64,000 bases of DNA, from positions 62,001 through 126,000 of the forward strand of contig JADYYY010000007.1 of NCBI GenBank assembly GCA_020853395.1, written 5' to 3'. The stretch's first letter is position 1; each line of letters begins with the position of its first letter. This DNA comes from Acidobacteriota bacterium. GTDB taxonomy: Bacteria > Acidobacteriota > Vicinamibacteria > Vicinamibacterales > SCN-69-37. Of this stretch, positions 17,432 through 29,566 are shown piece after piece. The position numbers and the translations under genes were made by a program. The notes beneath the pieces are model-generated. The model was not told the origin of the DNA. It did no database searches and saw only the letters and a list, made by a program, of their open reading frames with translations.

Positions 17432-17488
17432 CGACCTCGTCCGCCGCGCGCGGCTACAGACTGTAACCGAAAACGATGGACGAGGTCG
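17432..17488. repeat. 11-bp perfect inverted repeat between skp and fabZ-lpxA
   Basis: CGACCTCGTCC (17432-17442) pairs perfectly with GGACGAGGTCG (17478-17488) around a 35-base loop. The loop includes the 12-base palindrome GCCGCGCGCGGC at 17443-17454. It fills most of the 111-bp gap between skp and the fabZ-lpxA fusion, where lpxD often lies. It could be an attenuator, an RNA-processing hairpin or a protein site; no T-run follows. Confidence 0.6.
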
Positions 17489-17520
17489 GACGGGATGCCC
17501 GGCGCGGCGCGAGGCCGGAG

Positions 17521-18186
17521 CTACTTGACCGCATCGAGCCGCTTGACGACGTCGAGCGACAGGTTGATGCCGGGGTGCACGGCCGCGATGCCCGACCCGT
17601 CACCGGCCGTCATCACGAGCCAGAGGTTGCGCTCCTTGCGCATCTGCTCGATGATCGGCAGCACCTTCTCCTGGAACTCGTCGAGCAACTGTTCGTTGAG
17701 GTTGTTCAGATCCACCTGCCGCTGCTGTTCGTCGAACTGCGCGGCGCGCGTCAACCGGTCGAGGTCGGCGTTCTTCTGCGCCAACACCTGCGCCGACAGG
17801 ACGGACTGGCCCGACTGGATCTCCTGCTGCAGCTTCTGGATTTCGCCGTTCTTCGCCGCGCGATCCGCGTTCTGCTTGGTGACGAGCGCCTGGATCCTTT
17901 CCTGGCCGGTCTTGCCCAACCGGGATTCCTGCACGACGTACTGCATGTTCACGAACGCGATCTTCGCGTCGGCAGGGAACGGCTCCTGGACGGGAGCCGG
18001 CGCGGGTGCCTGGGCCGGCGCGGCGGGCGCCGGCTTTGCGGTCTGCGGCGCCGGGGCGGCCGGTGCCGGAGCGGTGGGCGCCGGACGAGCCGGCGCCTGC
18101 TGCGCCGCGGCGCCGGCAGGCGCCGCGATGGCCAGCGCGGTGAGTATCGTTCCGAGGACTGTGCACTTCATCTGCGGCACCTTCAC
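17521..18186 (-). CDS. skp: OmpH/Skp-family periplasmic chaperone
   Basis: 221 residues. There is an N-terminal signal peptide (cleavage probably near AAAQQ, residues 27-30), then a Pro/Ala-rich linker of about 45 residues. The OmpH domain follows from about residue 75 (IAFVNMQYVVQES) with a long charged coiled coil (about 100-175). Skp-type chaperones keep outer-membrane proteins unfolded on their way to BamA. It lies between bamA and the fabZ-lpxA gene. The Pro/Ala linker is unusual compared with E. coli Skp. MKVPQM or the following MKC may be the start. Confidence 0.87.
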   Translation of the reverse strand: MKVPQMKCTVLGTILTALAIAAPAGAAAQQAPARPAPTAPAPAAPAPQTAKPAPAAPAQAPAPAPVQEPFPADAKIAFVNMQYVVQESRLGKTGQERIQALVTKQNADRAAKNGEIQKLQQEIQSGQSVLSAQVLAQKNADLDRLTRAAQFDEQQRQVDLNNLNEQLLDEFQEKVLPIIEQMRKERNLWLVMTAGDGSGIAAVHPGINLSLDVVKRLDAVK

Positions 18187-18264
18187 GGCGATCGGCGCCC
18201 CTCACCGGGGCCCGCCGCCCGAAATGATCGCTACATCCTATCAGAGGCGCTCGGCCCCGCAGCC

Positions 18265-18285
18265 CTCCGGCCGGGCCGGCCGGAG
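18265..18285. terminator. Strong GC hairpin upstream of skp
   Basis: CTCCGGCCG and CGGCCGGAG form a perfect 9-bp stem around GGC. It is 30 bases downstream of the lipoprotein gene stop on the minus strand. It lacks a T-run, so it is a candidate for Rho-assisted termination, transcript stabilisation or attenuation before skp. Confidence 0.4.
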
Positions 18286-18314
18286 ACGCCCCGAGACCGC
18301 CGCGCGTCCATCCC

Positions 18315-18767
18315 TCAGTAGTGCTTGATGCCGACCGTGAACGCCACGGGCTCGGTGAGCTGGCCGACGTCGTACACGCGGACGCAGAACTCTCCGGCGC
18401 CGTTGGCGTACCCGGCGATGCCGCTCCCCACGCCCGCGTTGTCGTTGAAGAGCGACGGCGCGCCGAACAACTGGCACGACGTGCCGTTCCAGATGCCGAG
18501 CCCGACGCCGATGCTCAGCGACGCGTCGGACCGGTTCGGCTGCAGGTCGGCGATGGTGATCGTGATGATCCCGATGTTCGAGACCGTGAAGTTCCGCGTC
18601 GCACCGCCGTTGATCGTCAGCGTGCCGGTGAAGTCGGGTTCGCTGACCTCGACCGCGACCGGCGTGGTCGGCGTCAGCGGGTCCTGGGTCCGGTCGCAGC
18701 CCGCGAGGACGACGGGGACCGCCAAGAGCAGCACGCCGGCCGCGGCGCGCAAGAACGGGACACGCAT
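18315..18767 (-). CDS. Small exported lipoprotein
   Basis: 150 residues from ATG 18767, which has GGGAG five bases upstream; an ATG at 18779 overlapping the bamA stop is also possible. The N-terminus is a lipoprotein signal with lipobox VLAGC. The mature part begins with a Thr/Pro-rich linker, then a beta-rich domain (FTGTLTINGGATRNFTVSN; ends with a VAFTVGIKHY strand) like bacterial pre-peptidase C-terminal (PPC-like) domains. I do not recognise a precise family. Its place between bamA and skp hints at an envelope role. Confidence 0.7.
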   Translation of the reverse strand: MRVPFLRAAAGVLLLAVPVVLAGCDRTQDPLTPTTPVAVEVSEPDFTGTLTINGGATRNFTVSNIGIITITIADLQPNRSDASLSIGVGLGIWNGTSCQLFGAPSLFNDNAGVGSGIAGYANGAGEFCVRVYDVGQLTEPVAFTVGIKHY

Positions 18768-18778
18768 GCCATCTCCCA

Positions 18779-21415
18779 TCAGAAGGTCGTGCCGACCGCG
18801 AACCGGAACGTGAAGCGCGGCGTCTGCAAACCGTTGTTGTTGATCACGCCGAGCCGCTGCGGGTTGTAGGCCGCGATGAGGCGGAACGGGATGTTGATGA
18901 AGGGCACGATGAAGCGCGCCTCGAGGCCGGTCGACGTCCGCGTCGCGCTCACGCGCCCGATCGTCTCGGTGCGGATCGCCCCGATCTCCGTCAGCAGGTT
19001 CGACGTCGCGCCGAGGTTCACCAGGATCGGATCGGCCGGCACGAACGTCGCGCGGACCGGCTCCCAGCGCCGGAACGGCTGGCCCACGTCGCGCACCTGC
19101 CCGGCGTCGTAGAACGCGAGCACCCGGACCTGTCCGATGTCGATGTAGTACTCGGCGTTGAGCACGACCGACTTGTTGCCGCCGACGAGCACGCCCGAGT
19201 ACGGGTCGCGCGGCGAGATGCTGCGCAGATCGTAGCCGCGGATGTTGTACTCGCCGCCGAGGAACACCTTCTCGAAGATCGGCAGCGACGTCGTCGTGCC
19301 GTAGGGGCGGATGTACTGCGTCTGGGCCCGCAAGCCGAGCGACATCGTCTTCGGCAGCTTGAAGTACCAGATGCCCTCGAGGCTCACCTGGTTGTACGAC
19401 GTGTTGCCGCCGAGGCCCGCGAAGTCGAACGCGACCGAGTAGCGGCGGCCGGCGGTCGGAAAGATCGGCTGGTTGACGGTGTTGAAGACGAGGCTCGGCG
19501 AGACCTTGCTGACCGTCCGCTGACCTCCCTGCCCGATCAGGAGCGAGTCGGCGAGGTACGGATTGAACTGCAGCACCTGCGGGCTCGTGTAGGCCGGGTT
19601 CACGTCGAACACCGAGATCTGCTCGTACGAGTAGCCGAGGAAGAGCCGCGTGTAATCGGCGAGCGGCAGACCGAGCACCGCGTTGCCGCCGCTCGACCGC
19701 TGCGTGTACTGCCCGATGAACATGTACTGGCGGCTGTGCACGTCGAAGCCGGCGGTGATCGGCCGATCCCAGAGGTACGGCTCGCTGAAGGAGAGTTGGT
19801 ACTGCCGGGCGCGCGCGCCCTTCTGCAGCGAGATGCCGAGCGTTTCGCCGCGGCCCAGGAAGTTGGAGGTCTGGAACGAGAGCTGGCCGAAGACGCCCTC
19901 GAACTGCGAGACGCCGGCGCCGAACGCGATGGAGTTGCGGTTCTGCTCCTCCACCCGCATCTTCACGTCGAGCTTGTCGTCCATGCCCGGCGCGGGCGTG
20001 ACGTCCATCTCGCCTTCCACGCCCTTGAGCGGCTTGAAGTAGCCGAGCTGGTTGAGACGGCGCACGCTCTCCTTCAACGCCTCGCTGTTGAACACCGCGC
20101 CCTCGGCAATCCGCAGCTCGCGCCGGATGACCGGATCGCGCGTCGTGTGGTTGCCGACGAAGGTGATGCGGTTCACGAAGAACTGCTTCCCTTCGTTCAT
20201 CTTGACGTTGATGTCCATGATGGGCGGCGCGCCCTCGGGCAGCTTGCCGGTCTCTTCGTCGACGCCGCGCGGCTTGAGCTCGGGATCCGGCGCCCACTGG
20301 TAGTAGCCGAAGGCCCCGTAGAGCTCCTTGAGCTTCTCGAATCCCTGCCGCAGCTTCTTCAGGCTGTAGATGTCGCCTTCCTTGAGCTCGAAGAACGGCC
20401 GCAGGCCTTCGCCGCGAAGCGCCTTGGCCTCGGTGATCGTGAACTCACCCACGCGGAACTGCGGCCCTTCCTCGACCGGCACGCGCAGCCGGATCCACCG
20501 CGTCTTGCCGTCGGCCGTGACCTCGAGCGTCTCGATCTGCGGCGAGCCGATCTGCGCCCCGGCATACCCGCGATCCCGGTAGTACTCGCCCAGCTTCTCG
20601 GCGTCCTCCGCGAACTTGTCCTCGCGGTACTGCCCGCCGCCGACGAGAATCAGGATCCGCGAGCGCGGCCGGTTCTCCTTCAACTGGCCGCGCAGATCAT
20701 CGTCGGTGATCGCCTTGTTGCCGTCGAAGACGACCTCACGCAGCCGCACCTTCGGCCCTTCGCGGATGTTGAAGCGAAGATCGACCAGCTTGCTGCCGCC
20801 CGCCACCTCGCGCATCGTCGGCTCGACGATCGCGTCGTTGTACCCCTGCTCCGCGTAGAGCTCGCGGATGACGCCGACGACCTTGCGGATCGTGGCCTCG
20901 TCGACGAACGTGTCGAGGCTGATCTCGAGGTTCCGTTCTTTCAACGTGCTGTCGATCTTCGACACGTCCACCCGGAGCTTGGCGCCCGGCCCCACCGGCG
21001 CGTAGTCGACGGCCTTGACGCGGTTGCGCTCCTCGATGTGGAAGATGACGTGCTTGCCCTGGATGCCGTTGTCGTACGGCTCGTCGAGCACCTCGATCCA
21101 GAGGTTCTCGAGGAAGTTGGTCTTCCAGAGGCTGTTGAAGTCGGCGAGGATCGACTCCTCGTTGTAGGGCACCCACCGGTCGTTCGCGGAGTCGGGCTGC
21201 GGCGTGCGGATGTAGAAGGCGTAGGTCTGGCCGTCGACGAGCGTCTCGTTGACCGGGTGCGCGACGATCTCCATGCAGCGCAGCAGCACCGGCGAGCCGG
21301 CGGGCGGCTGCTTGGCCGGCGGCGGACAGGGCTGCACCTGCGCCATGGCCGGGCCGGCCCAGGCCAGCGTCAAGACGAACCCAGCAGCCCGCAGCAACAT
21401 CAATATTCGGGCCAT
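18779..21415 (-). CDS. bamA: Outer-membrane protein assembly factor BamA
   Basis: 878 residues from ATG 21415, giving a clean signal peptide (MARILMLLRAAGFVLTLA) cut near AMAQ; ATGs at 21433 and 21460 give 6-15 extra residues. The first 450 residues hold repeated POTRA domains (for example VKLREVVFDGNKAI-type strands and VNRITFVGNHTTRD). The C-terminal half is a 16-strand barrel ending in Phe (FRFAVGTTF). It has the barrel motif GGEYNIRGYD, close to the VRGF/IRGF lock motif of Omp85 proteins. BamA inserts outer-membrane proteins. It is followed by a lipoprotein gene and skp. Confidence 0.95.
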   Translation of the reverse strand: MARILMLLRAAGFVLTLAWAGPAMAQVQPCPPPAKQPPAGSPVLLRCMEIVAHPVNETLVDGQTYAFYIRTPQPDSANDRWVPYNEESILADFNSLWKTNFLENLWIEVLDEPYDNGIQGKHVIFHIEERNRVKAVDYAPVGPGAKLRVDVSKIDSTLKERNLEISLDTFVDEATIRKVVGVIRELYAEQGYNDAIVEPTMREVAGGSKLVDLRFNIREGPKVRLREVVFDGNKAITDDDLRGQLKENRPRSRILILVGGGQYREDKFAEDAEKLGEYYRDRGYAGAQIGSPQIETLEVTADGKTRWIRLRVPVEEGPQFRVGEFTITEAKALRGEGLRPFFELKEGDIYSLKKLRQGFEKLKELYGAFGYYQWAPDPELKPRGVDEETGKLPEGAPPIMDINVKMNEGKQFFVNRITFVGNHTTRDPVIRRELRIAEGAVFNSEALKESVRRLNQLGYFKPLKGVEGEMDVTPAPGMDDKLDVKMRVEEQNRNSIAFGAGVSQFEGVFGQLSFQTSNFLGRGETLGISLQKGARARQYQLSFSEPYLWDRPITAGFDVHSRQYMFIGQYTQRSSGGNAVLGLPLADYTRLFLGYSYEQISVFDVNPAYTSPQVLQFNPYLADSLLIGQGGQRTVSKVSPSLVFNTVNQPIFPTAGRRYSVAFDFAGLGGNTSYNQVSLEGIWYFKLPKTMSLGLRAQTQYIRPYGTTTSLPIFEKVFLGGEYNIRGYDLRSISPRDPYSGVLVGGNKSVVLNAEYYIDIGQVRVLAFYDAGQVRDVGQPFRRWEPVRATFVPADPILVNLGATSNLLTEIGAIRTETIGRVSATRTSTGLEARFIVPFINIPFRLIAAYNPQRLGVINNNGLQTPRFTFRFAVGTTF

Positions 21416-21516
21416 CGCCCAATCCTGGCGCATTTCATCGCCGTCGCACCGGGATGGCACACGCGCCCCGCCGGGTGCGCGAGCGACCCGCCTTCATAGC
21501 CACGAATCATGACGAG

Positions 21517-23961
21517 TTAGACGGTCACCGCCAGACGCCGGCCGGCGTCGGTCTGACCCGCGGATCGCCAGGCCAGCGTCCCGTGGTCCATGTAGATCTC
21601 GATGACGCCGCTGCGCAACTGGCCGCGAATCAGCTCCTCGGACAGCGGATCCTCGATGTACCGCTGGATCGCCCGGCGGAGCGGCCGGGCACCGTACGAG
21701 CGGTCGCGGCACGTGGCGTCGATGATCCAGTCCACCACGTCGGGCAGCACCTCGACGCGCAATTGGCGGTCTGCCAGATGCTGGTTCAGCGTGCTGATCA
21801 GCAGCAGCGTGATCTGGCGCAGGTCGTCGTCCGACAGCGGATCGAAGACGATGAGCTCGTCGACGCGGTTGATGAACTCGGGGTTGAAGGTGCGGCGCAC
21901 CTCGCCGAGGACCATGTCGGTCACCGACTTCTGGATCTCGCGCGTATCCGGCGTCTGGAACCCCATCGACGCCTTCTTCTGGATGAAGCGCGCGCCGATG
22001 TTCGACGTCATGATCACGATGGTGTTCTTGAAGTTCACCCGGTTCCCGAGGCCATCCGTCAAATGGCCGTCTTCGAACACCTGCAGCAGGATATTGAAAA
22101 GGTCCGGGTGCGCCTTCTCGATCTCGTCGAGCAGCACGACCGAGTACGGATTGCGCTTCACCTTTTCGGTCAACTGCCCGCCTTCTTCGTGACCGACGTA
22201 GCCGGGCGGCGATCCGATCAACTTCGAGACGGAGTGCTTCTCCATGTACTCCGACATGTCGAAGCGGATGAGCGCATGGTCGCTGCCGAACAGGAAGTTC
22301 GCGAGCGCCCTGGCCAGCTCCGTCTTCCCCACGCCGGTCGGTCCCAGGAAGATGAAGCTGCCGACCGGGCGCTGGGGGTTCTTCAATCCGGCGCGGGAGC
22401 GGCGGATGGCTCGCGACAGCGCGGAAATCGCCTTCTCCTGGCTGATCACGCGCCGGTGGAGCTCGTCCTCCATGCGGAGCAGCTTGCCGCCCTCGTCCTC
22501 GGTCACCGACATCAACGGCACGCCGGTCCAGTTCGAGACGACCTCGTCGATCTCCTGCTTGCCGATGGCGACGCGGCTGGCCTGCGACTTGACGTCCATC
22601 CGCTCCCGGACGACCTGGAGCGACTCGCGCGCCTGCACTTCCTGGTCGCGGTACAGCCAGGCCTTCTCGATGTTGCGATCCGTGATCGCGCCGTCCATGT
22701 TCTCGACGGCGGTGCGGACGATGCGGCTGAGCTCGCCGATTTCGGCCGATAGCTCGGCGTCGCGCAGCTTGGCCCGCGCACCGGCTTCGTCGATGAGGTC
22801 GATCGCCTTGTCGGGCAGGAACCGGTCGGTGATGTAGCGGCTCGACTGGTACACGGCCGCCTCGATGGCGTCGGACGAGTACTCGACGTGGTGGAACGCC
22901 TCGTACCGATCCTTGATGCCCATCAGCACCTGGACGGTCTCCTTCTCGCTCGGCGGATCCACCTTGACCGCCTGGAAGCGGCGCTCGAGCGATCGATCCT
23001 TTTCGATGTACTTCCGGTACTCGGCGGGCGTCGTCGCGCCGATGCAGCGGATCTCGCCACGCGAGAGCGCCGGCTTCAGGATGTTGGCCGCGTCGAGCGA
23101 CCCCTCGGCCGACCCGGCGCCGACGAGCGTGTGCAGCTCATCGATGAACACGATGATGTTCGGGTTCTCGATGAGCTCCTTCATGATCGCCTTGAGCCGC
23201 TCCTCGAACTGGCCGCGGTACTTGGTGCCGGCGACGATGAGCGAGATGTCGAGCGCCAGCACCCGCTTGTCGGCCAGGAAGTGCGGCACGTCGCCGCAGG
23301 CGATCTTCTGGGCGAGCCCCTCGACGATGGCGGTCTTGCCGACGCCGGGCTCGCCGATGAGCACGGCGTTGTTCTTGGTGCGGCGGCACAACACCTGCTG
23401 GACCCGTTCGAGCTCTGGCGCGCGGCCGACGAGCGGGTCGAGCTGGTTTTTCATCGCGGCCTCGCTCAGGTCGCGGCTGAACTCCGCCAGCAGCGGCGTC
23501 TCCTTCGGGCGGGACGGCGCCGTCTTCTCGTTGAGCAACTGGACGATGTCTTCGCGCACGGCGGCCAGCCGCATGCCCTTGTCGTACAGGATGGCGGCCG
23601 CGACCGACCGTTCTTCGCGCAGGATGCCGAGCAGCAGGTGCTCGGTGCCGATGTAGGTGTGCAGCAGCCGATCGGCTTCCTCGGCCGCGAACTGCAGCAC
23701 GCGCTTGGTCTCGGGGCTGAACGGAATCTCGACCGAGGTCGACACCTTCTCGCGAAAGACCGTCCGGCCCTCGATTTCCTTCCGGATGCTCTCGAGCGAC
23801 AGGTGCGACCGCGCGAAGATCCGGCTCGTGAGGCCCTTGCCCTCACGGATGAGGCCGAGCAGCAGGTGCTCCGTCTCGATGGACGTGCTTCCCAACTGCG
23901 TCGCCTCGTAGCGTGCAAAGAAGAGAACCCGCCGCGCTCGTTCCGTGTAGCGTTCAAACAT
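21517..23961 (-). CDS. clpC: ATP-dependent Clp protease ATPase subunit ClpC
   Basis: 814 residues. The two Clp_N repeats span residues about 1-145. The first AAA+ module has Walker A GEPGVGKT at 203-210; a middle coiled coil follows; the second module has GPTGVGKTE and [11 protein letters not shown]. Length and opening ([15 protein letters not shown]) match ClpC, which unfolds substrates for ClpP and acts as a stress chaperone. A -10 element TATAAT lies 46 bases upstream. The bamA gene follows 101 bp downstream. Confidence 0.95.
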   Translation of the reverse strand: MFERYTERARRVLFFARYEATQLGSTSIETEHLLLGLIREGKGLTSRIFARSHLSLESIRKEIEGRTVFREKVSTSVEIPFSPETKRVLQFAAEEADRLLHTYIGTEHLLLGILREERSVAAAILYDKGMRLAAVREDIVQLLNEKTAPSRPKETPLLAEFSRDLSEAAMKNQLDPLVGRAPELERVQQVLCRRTKNNAVLIGEPGVGKTAIVEGLAQKIACGDVPHFLADKRVLALDISLIVAGTKYRGQFEERLKAIMKELIENPNIIVFIDELHTLVGAGSAEGSLDAANILKPALSRGEIRCIGATTPAEYRKYIEKDRSLERRFQAVKVDPPSEKETVQVLMGIKDRYEAFHHVEYSSDAIEAAVYQSSRYITDRFLPDKAIDLIDEAGARAKLRDAELSAEIGELSRIVRTAVENMDGAITDRNIEKAWLYRDQEVQARESLQVVRERMDVKSQASRVAIGKQEIDEVVSNWTGVPLMSVTEDEGGKLLRMEDELHRRVISQEKAISALSRAIRRSRAGLKNPQRPVGSFIFLGPTGVGKTELARALANFLFGSDHALIRFDMSEYMEKHSVSKLIGSPPGYVGHEEGGQLTEKVKRNPYSVVLLDEIEKAHPDLFNILLQVFEDGHLTDGLGNRVNFKNTIVIMTSNIGARFIQKKASMGFQTPDTREIQKSVTDMVLGEVRRTFNPEFINRVDELIVFDPLSDDDLRQITLLLISTLNQHLADRQLRVEVLPDVVDWIIDATCRDRSYGARPLRRAIQRYIEDPLSEELIRGQLRSGVIEIYMDHGTLAWRSAGQTDAGRRLAVTV

Positions 23962-24008
23962 TCAAACAGCCGCCTGAAAACGGGGCGTGTAGGCCATTCC
24001 CATTCGCA

Positions 24009-24682
<674 letters not shown>

Positions 24683-24686
<4 letters not shown>

Positions 24687-25906
24687 TGGTTGCGCAACGC
24701 CTCCGCCGGATCGATCCGGCCGGCCTGCCGCGACGGGTACAGCGTCGCCAGCAGGCACACGCCGACCGCCGACAGCACCACGACCAGCACGTCCATCGGC
24801 AGCACCCGGAACGGCAGGTACGTGATCTGGTAGACGTCCGGCGGAAGCTTCACGAGCCGATACCGATCCGCCACGAGGCACACGACGAGACCGCACGCGG
24901 TGCCGGCCAGCGTGCCGATCAACCCGATCGTGAGCCCCTGCAGCACGAAGATCCGGCGGATGACAGCCGCCGGCGTGCCCATCGTTCTCAGGATCGCGAT
25001 ATCCCGCGTCTTCTCCATCACCAGGAGGACGAGCGACGCGACGATGTTGAGCGCCGCGACCATGACGATCAGGCCGATCGTGAGCGAGATGGCGATCTTC
25101 TCGAGCAGCAGCGCCGAGTAGAGCGGCTGGTTGAGCTGCGTCCAGTCCTGCACGCGGTAGGCGGTGCCGAGCTCCTGCTGCAGCCGCTCGCGCATGGCGG
25201 GCGCGCCGGCCATGTCGTCGAGGCGGAGCTGCATCATGTCGGGCCCGTCGATCCCGAGCAGATCGGCCGCCGTCTCGAGCGAGACGAGCGCGTAGCTGTC
25301 GTCGATCTCGTAGAACCCGAACGAGAACGTGCCCACGACCGTGAGCGGCCGGGTCCGCGGGATGACGCCGACCAGCGTCGGCGTGAGGTTCGACGTGAAG
25401 ACGTCCACGGTGTCGCCGGTCGTGACGCCGAGCTCGCGCGCCAGCTCCGCGCCGAGCAACACGCCGTCCAACCGATCGCCCGCGCGAGCCACCGCCTGCA
25501 GCGCGCCGTTCGACAGCGACCGGCCGATGTCGGTGACGTCCGGCTCGGTCCGCGGATCGATGCCCTTGATCGTGACGGCCTTCGGCGTCTGTCCGCTCGC
25601 CGTCAACAGCCCGAAGCCGACGATCATCGGCGAGGCGCCGCGCACGCCCGGCCGGCGCCAGTGCGCCGGGTCGGCGTCGAGCGGCGGCGGATTCGGATCG
25701 TCCTTCGAGATGAAGACGTGCGCGGTGGATCCGACGATGCGGTCGCGCAGCTCCGTCTGGACGCCCGTCATCAGCGCCAGCGCGATGATGAGCGCCATGA
25801 CGCCGACGCCCACGCCGAGGATCGATACCGCCGAAATCACCGAGATGAACGCCTGGCGTCGGCGGGCCGTGAGGTAGCGACGGGCGACGAACCAGGCGAA
25901 GGACAT
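24683..25906 (-). CDS. Lipoprotein-releasing system permease (LolC/LolE type)
   Basis: 407 residues with the LolC/E layout: first helix at about 20-45 after FVARRYLTARRRQAFIS, a large periplasmic domain (about 50-270), then three helices and a cytoplasmic end (PAEALRNQ). It forms the membrane part of the LolCDE exporter with the adjacent LolD. Only one permease gene is present, so it probably acts as a homodimer (LolF-like), as in many bacteria outside the gammaproteobacteria. The start ATG at 25906 is 26 bp after the lysS stop. Confidence 0.92.
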
Positions 25907-25932
25907 GGCGGCGGCGAGCGGTCGGCGGTCCG

Positions 25933-27474
<1,542 letters not shown>

Positions 27475-27479
27475 GGCGG

Positions 27480-27938
27480 CTAGCTCGACTCGGCCGGGCG
27501 GGTACTCCCGCCGGCGTCGAGGGTTTTCAGAATGGCATCGAGCACGCCGTTGACGAAGCGCACGGACTCGTCGGTCCCGAAGCGCCGCGCCAGCTCGATG
27601 GCCTCGTTCAGAATCACGGGCGCCGGCGTGTCGCCCCGGTGTGCGAGCTCCCACGTCCCGATCCGGAGGATCAGGCGATCGATCACGGCGAGCCGCTCCA
27701 GCCGCCAGTGCCGGGTGTGGCGCTCGATGAGGGCGTCGATCCCGCCGATCTCGGTGACGGTCCCGAGCACGATGGTGCTCGCGAACTCGACCACCTCGGC
27801 CGGAGCCGCCGGCGCGTGCTCCTGGAAGTACGCGCCGATCGCCTCGCGCGGATCGGCCTGGCCCACTTCCCAGAAGTACAGGATGCGCAATGCGGCTTCG
27901 CGCGCCTGTCGGCGCGGCGCGTTCGGCTCGGATCTCAC
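27480..27938 (-). CDS. nusB: Transcription antitermination factor NusB
   Basis: 152 residues from the GTG at 27938, overlapping the ribH stop (GTGA). The all-helical NusB fold is recognisable from ARREAALRILY-type start (here QAREAALRILYFWE), LIERHTRHWRLERLAVIDR and ILNEAIELARRFGTDESVRFVNGVLD. NusB with NusE binds boxA in rRNA leaders to prevent early termination. The ribH-nusB pairing is widespread. Confidence 0.94.
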   Translation of the reverse strand: MRSEPNAPRRQAREAALRILYFWEVGQADPREAIGAYFQEHAPAAPAEVVEFASTIVLGTVTEIGGIDALIERHTRHWRLERLAVIDRLILRIGTWELAHRGDTPAPVILNEAIELARRFGTDESVRFVNGVLDAILKTLDAGGSTRPAESS

Positions 27939-28393
27939 GACGGGCCCGGTCCGTTCGGCCCGGCAATCGCCCGGTACAGATCGATCATCGCGAGGGCCGC
28001 GGCCGCCGCTTCCCGCCCTTTGTTCATGGGGCCGCTGCTCGATCGGGCGATCGCCTCTTCCACCGTGTTGGTCGTGAGCAGGCCGAACGTCACCGGCACG
28101 CCGGTCGCCTGCGCGGCGTGCATGATGCCGTGCGCCGCGGCCTGCGCGATGTAGTCGAAGTGCGGCGTCTCGCCGCGAATCAGGCAGCCGAGGCACACGA
28201 CCGCATCGACCGTCCCGCTGCCAGCGACGCGCCTGGCCGCCTGGGCGAGCTCGTACGCGCCCGGCACGGCCAGCCGATCGATCCGGTCGTCGGACCAGCC
28301 CGCTTCCTGCAGCACGGCGCGCGCGCCGGCCTCCAGGCCGTGGGTCACGAACGTGTGGTATTCCGACACGACGAGCGCGACGCGCGGGGTCAT
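27935..28393 (-). CDS. ribH: 6,7-dimethyl-8-ribityllumazine synthase (RibH)
   Basis: 152 residues from ATG 28393, overlapping the enoyl-CoA hydratase stop (ATGA). Family segments VVSEYHTFVT, VPGAYELAQAA, CLGCLIRGETPHFDYI and FGLLTTNTVEEA are clear. It makes the lumazine precursor of riboflavin from the ribityl-pyrimidine and a four-carbon phosphate. The final DG/RA-type catalytic His (residue in GETPHFDY) is present. The other rib genes are not in this window. Confidence 0.95.
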   Translation of the reverse strand: MTPRVALVVSEYHTFVTHGLEAGARAVLQEAGWSDDRIDRLAVPGAYELAQAARRVAGSGTVDAVVCLGCLIRGETPHFDYIAQAAAHGIMHAAQATGVPVTFGLLTTNTVEEAIARSSSGPMNKGREAAAAALAMIDLYRAIAGPNGPGPS

Positions 28394-29172
28394 CGGCCGC
28401 GGTACTCCGGACGACGCCGATCGAGAAACGCAGAAACGCCTTCGCGCATGTCGTCGGTCGCGCACACGAGACCGAAGAGCGTCGCCTCGTGATCGCGGGC
28501 GACGTCGGCCGGCATCTCCAGGCCGGCGGCGACCGCCTCCAGCAGGTAGCGCATCGCGAGCCTCGGCTGCGCCGCCAGCGACATCGCGAGCGCGTGCGCG
28601 GCGCTCCGCAGGTCGCCCGCTGGCACGACCCGGTTGACGAGCCCGACGCGCCAGGCTTCGTCGGCGGCGATCGGCTCACCGGTGAGCAGCAGCTCGAGCG
28701 CGGTGCCGCGGCCGACGAGCCGCGGCAGGCGCACCGTCGCGCCGTAACCGGGAATCAGGCCGAGCCCGATCTCCGGCTGGCCGAACGTCGCGCCCATCGA
28801 CGCCAGCCGCAGCGCGCACGCGAGCGCCAGCTCGCAGCCCCCGCCGAGGGCCAGGCCGTTGATCGCCGCGATCACGGGCATGCGCAGCCGCTCGATCCGG
28901 GTGAACACGGCGTGCGCGCGCCTGGCCCGCACGTGCGCGCCGGCCGGGCCGTCCTGCACGATCTCGCGAAGGTCGGCGCCGGCGGAGAACGCCCGATCGC
29001 CGGCCCCGGTGAGCACGACGGCACCGATCGACGCGTCGGCGTCGGCGTCCGCCAGCGCGTCGTCGAGCTCCTCGATCATCCGCGCATTGAGCGCGTTCAG
29101 GACGGTCGGTCGGTTGAGGACGATGGTCAGGACGCTGCCGTCGCGCTCGACGAGCAGGTACTCGTGGGCCAT
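28390..29172 (-). CDS. Enoyl-CoA hydratase/isomerase family protein
   Basis: 260 residues of the crotonase fold. The oxyanion-hole regions FSAGADLREI (about 61-70) and NGLALGGGCELALACA (about 103-118) are intact, and the catalytic Glu positions are present in GGCE and in the PEIGLGLIPGYGATVRL segment. It probably hydrates enoyl-CoA in fatty acid or amino acid breakdown; the precise substrate is unknown. It leads a ribH-nusB-lysS-lol unit, unusual company for a crotonase. Its ATG is only nine bases after a TATAAT, suggesting a leaderless mRNA. Confidence 0.85.
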   Translation of the reverse strand: MAHEYLLVERDGSVLTIVLNRPTVLNALNARMIEELDDALADADADASIGAVVLTGAGDRAFSAGADLREIVQDGPAGAHVRARRAHAVFTRIERLRMPVIAAINGLALGGGCELALACALRLASMGATFGQPEIGLGLIPGYGATVRLPRLVGRGTALELLLTGEPIAADEAWRVGLVNRVVPAGDLRSAAHALAMSLAAQPRLAMRYLLEAVAAGLEMPADVARDHEATLFGLVCATDDMREGVSAFLDRRRPEYRGR

Positions 29173-29181
29173 TCGCGGGAA

Positions 29182-29187
29182 ATTATA
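29182..29187 (-). promoter_or_regulatory. -10 hexamer nine bases before the enoyl-CoA hydratase gene
   Basis: TATAAT on the minus strand, overlapping the TAA stop of the VanZ-like gene. With transcription starting about 7 bases later, the mRNA would begin within a few bases of the ATG at 29172. No convincing -35 is seen. Confidence 0.5.
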
Positions 29188-29566
29188 CTGCGCGCGCCGA
29201 ACGGGTCAGGACGCGCGCGATCGCCGCGAGCACGAGCACGGCCGCCGACGCGCCGCTCACGTCCGCGACCCAGTCGTCGAACGACGTCGAGCGCCCCGGC
29301 ACGAACGCCTGGTGGAGCTCGTCGAACACGCCGTAGGCAGCCGCGCCGGCGATCGCCAGCAGCCCGCTGCGCCAGCCGACGCCGGCCCAGCGCACGTTCG
29401 ACGTGCCCCAGAGCAGCAGCGCGGCCAGCACCGCGTACGCCGCGAAGTGCGCAGTCTTGTCCGATACGTCGCCCGGCAGGTGTTGGAGGTTGGGAATGCT
29501 CGACGTGCCGAAGATCAGCGCCATTTGCAGGAGCGCCGGCCCCCAGCGCCAGAGCCGGCCGTTCAT
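29183..29566 (-). CDS. VanZ-like membrane protein
   Basis: 127 residues with four hydrophobic segments. The VanZ-family landmarks are SSIPNLQHLP, SDKTAHFAAYAVLA and FDELHQAFVPGRSTSFDDWVADVSGA, with conserved His, Glu and Asp residues in the membrane. The molecular role of the family is unclear; the first member gives low-level teicoplanin resistance. The start ATG at 29566 overlaps the stop of the upstream small gene. Confidence 0.82.
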   Translation of the reverse strand: MNGRLWRWGPALLQMALIFGTSSIPNLQHLPGDVSDKTAHFAAYAVLAALLLWGTSNVRWAGVGWRSGLLAIAGAAAYGVFDELHQAFVPGRSTSFDDWVADVSGASAAVLVLAAIARVLTRSARAV

